Assembly (NCBI RefSeq): GCF_007004135.1
Contig: NZ_VJMG01000080.1
Span: forward strand, 1-46,867
Reading direction: 5' to 3'
Length of the DNA stretch: 46,867 nt
Source: Affinirhizobium straminoryzae
GTDB lineage: Bacteria; Pseudomonadota; Alphaproteobacteria; Rhizobiales; Rhizobiaceae
Both the position numbers and the translations under genes were made by a program. Positions within the stretch are counted from its first letter, which is position 1. Every line of letters begins with the position of its first letter. The notes under the pieces were generated by a model. That model had not been told where the DNA came from and ran no database searches. It was given only the letters and a program-made list of their open reading frames with translations. Positions 43,568 to 46,867 of this stretch are shown piece by piece.

Positions 43568-44503
43568 ATGATCGACAAGCTGGAATTCTTCATTGCGCTT
43601 GCCGGGGCAGGTCATTTCGGCCGTGCGGCGGAGGAATGCGGCATTTCGCAGCCAACACTCTCGGCCGCGATCCGCCAGCTGGAGGATCAGCTCGGCGTGG
43701 TGCTGGTGGTGCGCGGCTCGCGGTTCCAGGGGCTGACGCCGGAAGGGCAGCGCGTGCTGGAATGGGCGCGCCGCATCGTCGGCGATACCCGCACCATGCG
43801 CGAGGAAATGCGCGCCGCCCGCAAGGGGCTTGCCGGCCATATCCGGCTGGCGGTCATCCCGACCGCGCTTGCCATGGTGCCGCGGCTTACCGAACCCTTT
43901 CAGGCCCGCCATCCGAACGTCACCTTTTCCGTCACGTCGCGCACCTCGCTGCAGGTTCTGAGCCAGCTGGAAAACCTCGAAATCGACGCCGGCATCACCT
44001 ATCTCGACAACGAACCGCTTGGCCGCGTCACCACGGTTCCCCTGTATTCAGAGCGCTATCACCTGATCGCCGCAGCCGGCACGCCGCTTGCGGATCGTCA
44101 AAGCGTGACCTGGAAGGAAGTCTCGGATCTTCGGCTTTGTCTATTGACGCCTGACATGCAGAACCGCCGGATCATCAACAAGCACATGGCCGAAGCCGGG
44201 GTGCGGGCCAAACCAACGCTCGAATCCAATTCCATGATCGTGCTGTTTTCCCATATCCGGACCGGCCAGTGGGCCTCGATCATGCCGCGTAACGTTGCGG
44301 AATCCTTCGGGTTTTCTGAGGAGATCCGGATGATCCCCATCAGCGAGCCGGAGGCCGAGCATCTGGTGGGCCTTGTTGCCACGCATCGCGAACCACACAC
44401 GCCGCTTGTCTCCGCCCTGCTGCACGAGGCGCGATCCCGCGCTGCAGCATCCGCATTCGATAGATTTTTTCTATCGCACAACGAGACGGCGATATTGACC
44501 TGA
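43568..44503 (+). CDS. LysR-family regulator upstream of formate dehydrogenase genes
   Basis: A 311-residue LysR-type regulator starting MIDKLEFFIALAGAGHFGRA, with helix-turn-helix ISQPTLSAAIRQLEDQLG at about 25-42 and a co-inducer domain beginning GHIRLAVIPTALAMVPRL. DAGITYLDNEPLGRVTTVPLY is a wording I associate with regulators next to NAD-dependent formate dehydrogenase (fds) operons. It is co-directional with fdsG, 138 bases upstream, and divergent from the histidine kinase. The frame is open upstream but homology starts here, with GGAG 5 bases before. Confidence 0.9.
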   Translation: MIDKLEFFIALAGAGHFGRAAEECGISQPTLSAAIRQLEDQLGVVLVVRGSRFQGLTPEGQRVLEWARRIVGDTRTMREEMRAARKGLAGHIRLAVIPTALAMVPRLTEPFQARHPNVTFSVTSRTSLQVLSQLENLEIDAGITYLDNEPLGRVTTVPLYSERYHLIAAAGTPLADRQSVTWKEVSDLRLCLLTPDMQNRRIINKHMAEAGVRAKPTLESNSMIVLFSHIRTGQWASIMPRNVAESFGFSEEIRMIPISEPEAEHLVGLVATHREPHTPLVSALLHEARSRAAASAFDRFFLSHNETAILT

Positions 44504-44641
44504 TGTATGCATCTTCGTCATCCTTCACGAACAGGCAGTGATGCCGTTTCGGATGACGGCGCCCGGATCCTCTGCGATCCATGACATCAACCGGTGGTTT
44601 TGCCGGGAAGCGTGCCGGGCGTCGGTTTGGGAGGACTGACC

Positions 44642-45121
44642 ATGAATGTTCGGGTGGTTGCCGTGGATGAGGCAACCCGTATTGCGGCCATCATCGAGGA
44701 CTGTCGGCATCTGGAAGGTCCGATGCTGCCGATCCTGCACAAGGTGCAGGCGGAATTCGGCTATATCCCTGACGGCGCCAAGCAGATCATTGCACAGGCG
44801 CTGAACCTGTCGCGCGCCGAGGTGCACGGCGTTGTCACCTTCTACCATGATTTCAAGGATCATCCGGCCGGCCGCCACACGCTAAAGCTCTGTCGCGCCG
44901 AAGCCTGCCAGTCGATGGGCGGCGATGCGCTGGCCGAGCGGGTGAAGGCGAAGCTCGGCCTCGGCTGGCATGAAACGGCGGCCGATGGCTCGGTCACGCT
45001 GGAACCGGTCTTCTGTCTCGGGCTCTGTGCGCAGGCGCCGGCCGCCATGCTGGACGGTGAGCTTTATGCGCGCCTCGACGAAGACTGTCTGAACGACATT
45101 GTCGCGGAGGTGCGTGCATGA
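44642..45121 (+). CDS. fdsG: NAD-dependent formate dehydrogenase gamma subunit
   Basis: NuoE-like 2Fe-2S subunit of the soluble molybdenum formate dehydrogenase, which oxidises formate to CO2 and reduces NAD. The 159-residue protein has an N-terminal helical part with ILHKVQAEFGYIP, VHGVVTFYHDF and the four cluster ligands C84, C89, C125 and C129 (CRAEACQSMG, FCLGLCAQAP). GGGAGG lies before the ATG. It overlaps fdsB by 4 bases (ATGA), indicating coupling. Confidence 0.93.
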   Translation: MNVRVVAVDEATRIAAIIEDCRHLEGPMLPILHKVQAEFGYIPDGAKQIIAQALNLSRAEVHGVVTFYHDFKDHPAGRHTLKLCRAEACQSMGGDALAERVKAKLGLGWHETAADGSVTLEPVFCLGLCAQAPAAMLDGELYARLDEDCLNDIVAEVRA

Positions 45122-46686
45122 GCGTGCCCGAAACCATCACTGTTTTCGTTCCCCGCGATGCGGCAGCCCTTGCCGTCGGTGCCGACAAGGTCGCCGCCGC
45201 GATCGAGCGCGAGGCAAAGGCCCGCAATCGCGATGTGCACATCGTCCGCAACGGCTCGCGCGGCATGCTGTGGCTGGAAGTGCTGGTCGAGGTGCGCACC
45301 GATCACGGTCGCGTCGCCTATGGCCCCGTCAGGGCTGCCGACGTGCCGTCGCTGTTCGAAGCCGGCTTCCTCGCCGGCGGCGATCACCCGCTCTGTCATG
45401 GGCTGACCAGCGAGATCCCTTTCCTCAAGAACCAGACGCGGCTCACCTTCTCCCGCTGCGGCATCACCGATCCGCTGTCGCTCACGGATTACCGGCACTA
45501 CAAGGGCCTCACGGGTCTTCAAAAGGCCGTGGCCATGCCGCCGGCCGACATCGTCAAGCAGGTCACCGACAGCGGGTTGCGCGGTCGCGGCGGCGCCGGC
45601 TTCCCGACCGGCATCAAATGGAAGACGGTCGCGGACGCGACGGCTGACCAGAAATATATCGTCTGCAATGCCGACGAGGGCGACAGCGGCACCTTCGCCG
45701 ACCGGATGATCATGGAAGGCGATCCCTTCGTCCTGATCGAAGGCATGGCGATTGCCGGCATCGCAGTCGGCGCAACCAAGGGCTATGTCTACACCCGCTC
45801 CGAATATCCGCATGCCATTGCGATGATGGAAGAGGCGATCGCCATCGCCAGGCGCGAAGGCATTCTCGGTCCGTCCGTGTTAGGCTCTGCTTACGCATTC
45901 GACATGGAAGTGCGCATGGGCGCCGGCGCCTATGTCTGCGGCGAGGAAACCTCGCTGCTGAACAGCCTTGAAGGCAAGCGGGGTATCGTGCGCGCCAAGC
46001 CGCCGCTGCCGGCGCTGCAGGGCCTGTTCGGCAAGCCGACGGTCGTCAACAACGTCATGTCGCTCGCCTCCATCCCCGTCATCATGGACCGTGGCGCCCA
46101 ATTCTACCGCGATTACGGCGTCGGCCGTTCGCATGGCACGATCCCGATCCAGCTCGCCGGCAATCTGAAGCATGGCGGGCTTTATGAAACTGCCTTCGGC
46201 CTGACGCTCGGAGAACTGGTCAACGAGATCGGTGGCGGCACCATCAGCGGCCGTCCGGTCAAGGCGGTGCAGGTCGGTGGCCCGCTCGGCGCCTATTTTC
46301 CGCCGGCGCTGTTCGACACGGTGTTCGATTACGAGGCCTTTACCGCCGCCGGCGGTCTCATTGGCCATGCGGGCATCGTGGTGTTCGATGACAGCGTCGA
46401 TATGCTGAAGCAGGCGCGCTTTGCCATGGAATTCTGCGCTGTGGAAAGCTGCGGCAAGTGTACGCCCTGCCGCATCGGCTCGACGCGCGGCGTCGAGACC
46501 GTGGACAAGATCGCCCGCGGCATCGAGCCGGAGAAGAACAAGGTGCTGCTGGAAGACCTCTGCAACACCATGAAGTTTGGTTCGCTCTGTGCGCTCGGCG
46601 GCTTCACGCCCTATCCGGTGATGAGCGCCATGACGCATTTCCCGCAGGATTTTGCGCCGGCCCCGGTGAGGGAGGCTGCGGAATGA
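45118..46686 (+). CDS. fdsB: NAD-dependent formate dehydrogenase beta subunit
   Basis: NuoF-like subunit with FMN, NAD and a 4Fe-4S cluster. The 522-residue protein has an N-terminal thioredoxin-like domain (about 1-110, with HIVRNGSRGMLWLEVLVEV), the FMN/NAD region SGLRGRGGAGFPTGIKW near 152-168 and CNADEGDSGTFADR, and the cluster ligands C445, C448, C451 (ESCGKCTPCRIG) and C491 (GSLCALGG). Its stop overlaps a candidate fdsA start (ATGA), the ordinary fds operon layout. Confidence 0.95.
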   Translation: MSVPETITVFVPRDAAALAVGADKVAAAIEREAKARNRDVHIVRNGSRGMLWLEVLVEVRTDHGRVAYGPVRAADVPSLFEAGFLAGGDHPLCHGLTSEIPFLKNQTRLTFSRCGITDPLSLTDYRHYKGLTGLQKAVAMPPADIVKQVTDSGLRGRGGAGFPTGIKWKTVADATADQKYIVCNADEGDSGTFADRMIMEGDPFVLIEGMAIAGIAVGATKGYVYTRSEYPHAIAMMEEAIAIARREGILGPSVLGSAYAFDMEVRMGAGAYVCGEETSLLNSLEGKRGIVRAKPPLPALQGLFGKPTVVNNVMSLASIPVIMDRGAQFYRDYGVGRSHGTIPIQLAGNLKHGGLYETAFGLTLGELVNEIGGGTISGRPVKAVQVGGPLGAYFPPALFDTVFDYEAFTAAGGLIGHAGIVVFDDSVDMLKQARFAMEFCAVESCGKCTPCRIGSTRGVETVDKIARGIEPEKNKVLLEDLCNTMKFGSLCALGGFTPYPVMSAMTHFPQDFAPAPVREAAE

Positions 46687-46867
46687 GTGTCGTAGAAAGA
46701 CCCCTCCCGCTCGCTTTGCTCGCCGCCCTCCCCACAAGGGGGAGGGCTCAGTCCGCGGCACCGTCTCGCCCAACGCAAGCGCATAAGGCAGCTGCGCCGT
46801 CACTCGCCCGCTCGTTTGGTTACCGTGAGCAGACGGCCGCCACGGGTTCTCTCCCCCCTTGTGGGGG
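46683..46867 (+). CDS. Possible fdsA start, occupied by a palindromic repeat (partial)
   Basis: An ATG overlapping the fdsB stop opens a frame that stays free of stops to the window end. After MSVVER the translation becomes Pro/Ala/Arg-rich repeat sequence (PLPLALLAALPTRGR...), not the known start of the molybdenum catalytic subunit. FdsA is expected here. Either the repeat entered just after the old start and adds a long N-terminal extension, or fdsA now begins downstream, or the gene is broken; the window ends before this can be decided. Confidence 0.3.
   Translation, partial: MSVVERPLPLALLAALPTRGRAQSAAPSRPTQAHKAAAPSLARSFGYREQTAATGSLPPCG
46699..46867. repeat. Rhizobial palindromic mosaic repeat (RIME-like), runs off the window
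   Basis: GACCCCTCCCGCTCGCTTTG starts the element; GCCCTCCCC at 46725-46733 and GGGGAGGGC at 46739-46747 form a 9-bp stem with loop ACAAG. At the right edge CCCCCCTTGTGGGGG at about 46853-46867 is the same motif in the opposite orientation (loop CTTGT). Two outward palindromes around a unique middle fit the intergenic mosaic elements known from rhizobial genomes; exact family membership is from memory. Confidence 0.65.

Noticed and set aside
44543..44560. Short inverted repeat GCCGT/ACGGC between the LysR gene and fdsG
   Set aside because: Only five bases per arm; expected by chance in this base composition.

Overview
The window reads as a GC-rich chromosomal segment of an alphaproteobacterium of the order Hyphomicrobiales, most probably family Rhizobiaceae (Rhizobium/Agrobacterium-like). 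The basis is the gene content and order (hemC/hemD divergent from tsaD-gpsA; sdh genes; an Omp19-type lipoprotein; zapE-mdh-sucCDAB-lpd; xerC/priA/atpHAGDC), the protein sequences, a CtrA-type TTAA-N7-TTAAC site and a rhizobial-looking palindromic repeat at the right edge. Genus cannot be fixed from sequence reading alone. No rRNA, tRNA, CRISPR array, transposase, integrase or prophage gene was seen. Gene density is high and no stretch over about 300 bases lacks a gene.

Layout. (1) 1-5.6 kb: haem genes hemD (cut by the window edge) and hemC on the minus strand, divergent from a plus-strand run tsaD-gpsA-YciI-EVE-methyltransferase, then a small minus-strand secreted protein. (2) 5.9-10.2 kb: succinate dehydrogenase sdhC-sdhD-sdhA-sdhB, with a family-25 glycosyltransferase gene embedded between sdhA and sdhB. 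(3) 10.4-12.2 kb: Omp19-like protease-inhibitor lipoprotein and zapE, closed by a perfect 16-bp-stem hairpin. (4) 12.3-23.3 kb: TCA-cycle block mdh-sucC-sucD-sucA-sucB, then MAPEG, LysE and SDR genes and lpdA, ending in a clear terminator. (5) 23.3-30.6 kb: mixed housekeeping and membrane genes: DUF2867, cytochrome b561, TraB/GumN, xerC, an acyltransferase, priA and a small membrane protein. (6) 30.8-35.8 kb: F1 ATP synthase operon atpHAGDC with a terminator. (7) 35.9-42.3 kb: accessory catabolic locus: GMC oxidoreductase, enolase-superfamily enzyme and AldA-like aldehyde dehydrogenase on the minus strand, and a LysR gene divergent from an L-lactate dehydrogenase. (8) 42.3-46.9 kb: HWE histidine kinase, a LysR regulator and the start of an NAD-dependent formate dehydrogenase operon (fdsG-fdsB), with a palindromic repeat where fdsA should begin.

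How the parts work together. Regions 2, 4 and 6 form a nearly complete respiratory core: 2-oxoglutarate to succinyl-CoA (SucAB plus a dihydrolipoyl dehydrogenase), succinate (SucCD), fumarate with electrons to quinone (SdhCDAB), malate to oxaloacetate (Mdh), and ATP synthesis (F1). Region 7 looks like a peripheral pathway that could oxidise an alcohol or sugar, dehydrate a sugar acid, oxidise lactaldehyde or glycolaldehyde to the acid and convert lactate to pyruvate; the aldolase and transporter such a route would need are not in the window. Region 8 oxidises formate to CO2 with NADH formation.

The items most worth checking are the glycosyltransferase inside the sdh operon, the enolase-superfamily protein lacking the usual first metal-binding aspartate, the region 7 locus as a candidate undescribed pathway, the palindromic repeat at the fdsB/fdsA junction, and several perfect inverted repeats in regulatory positions.
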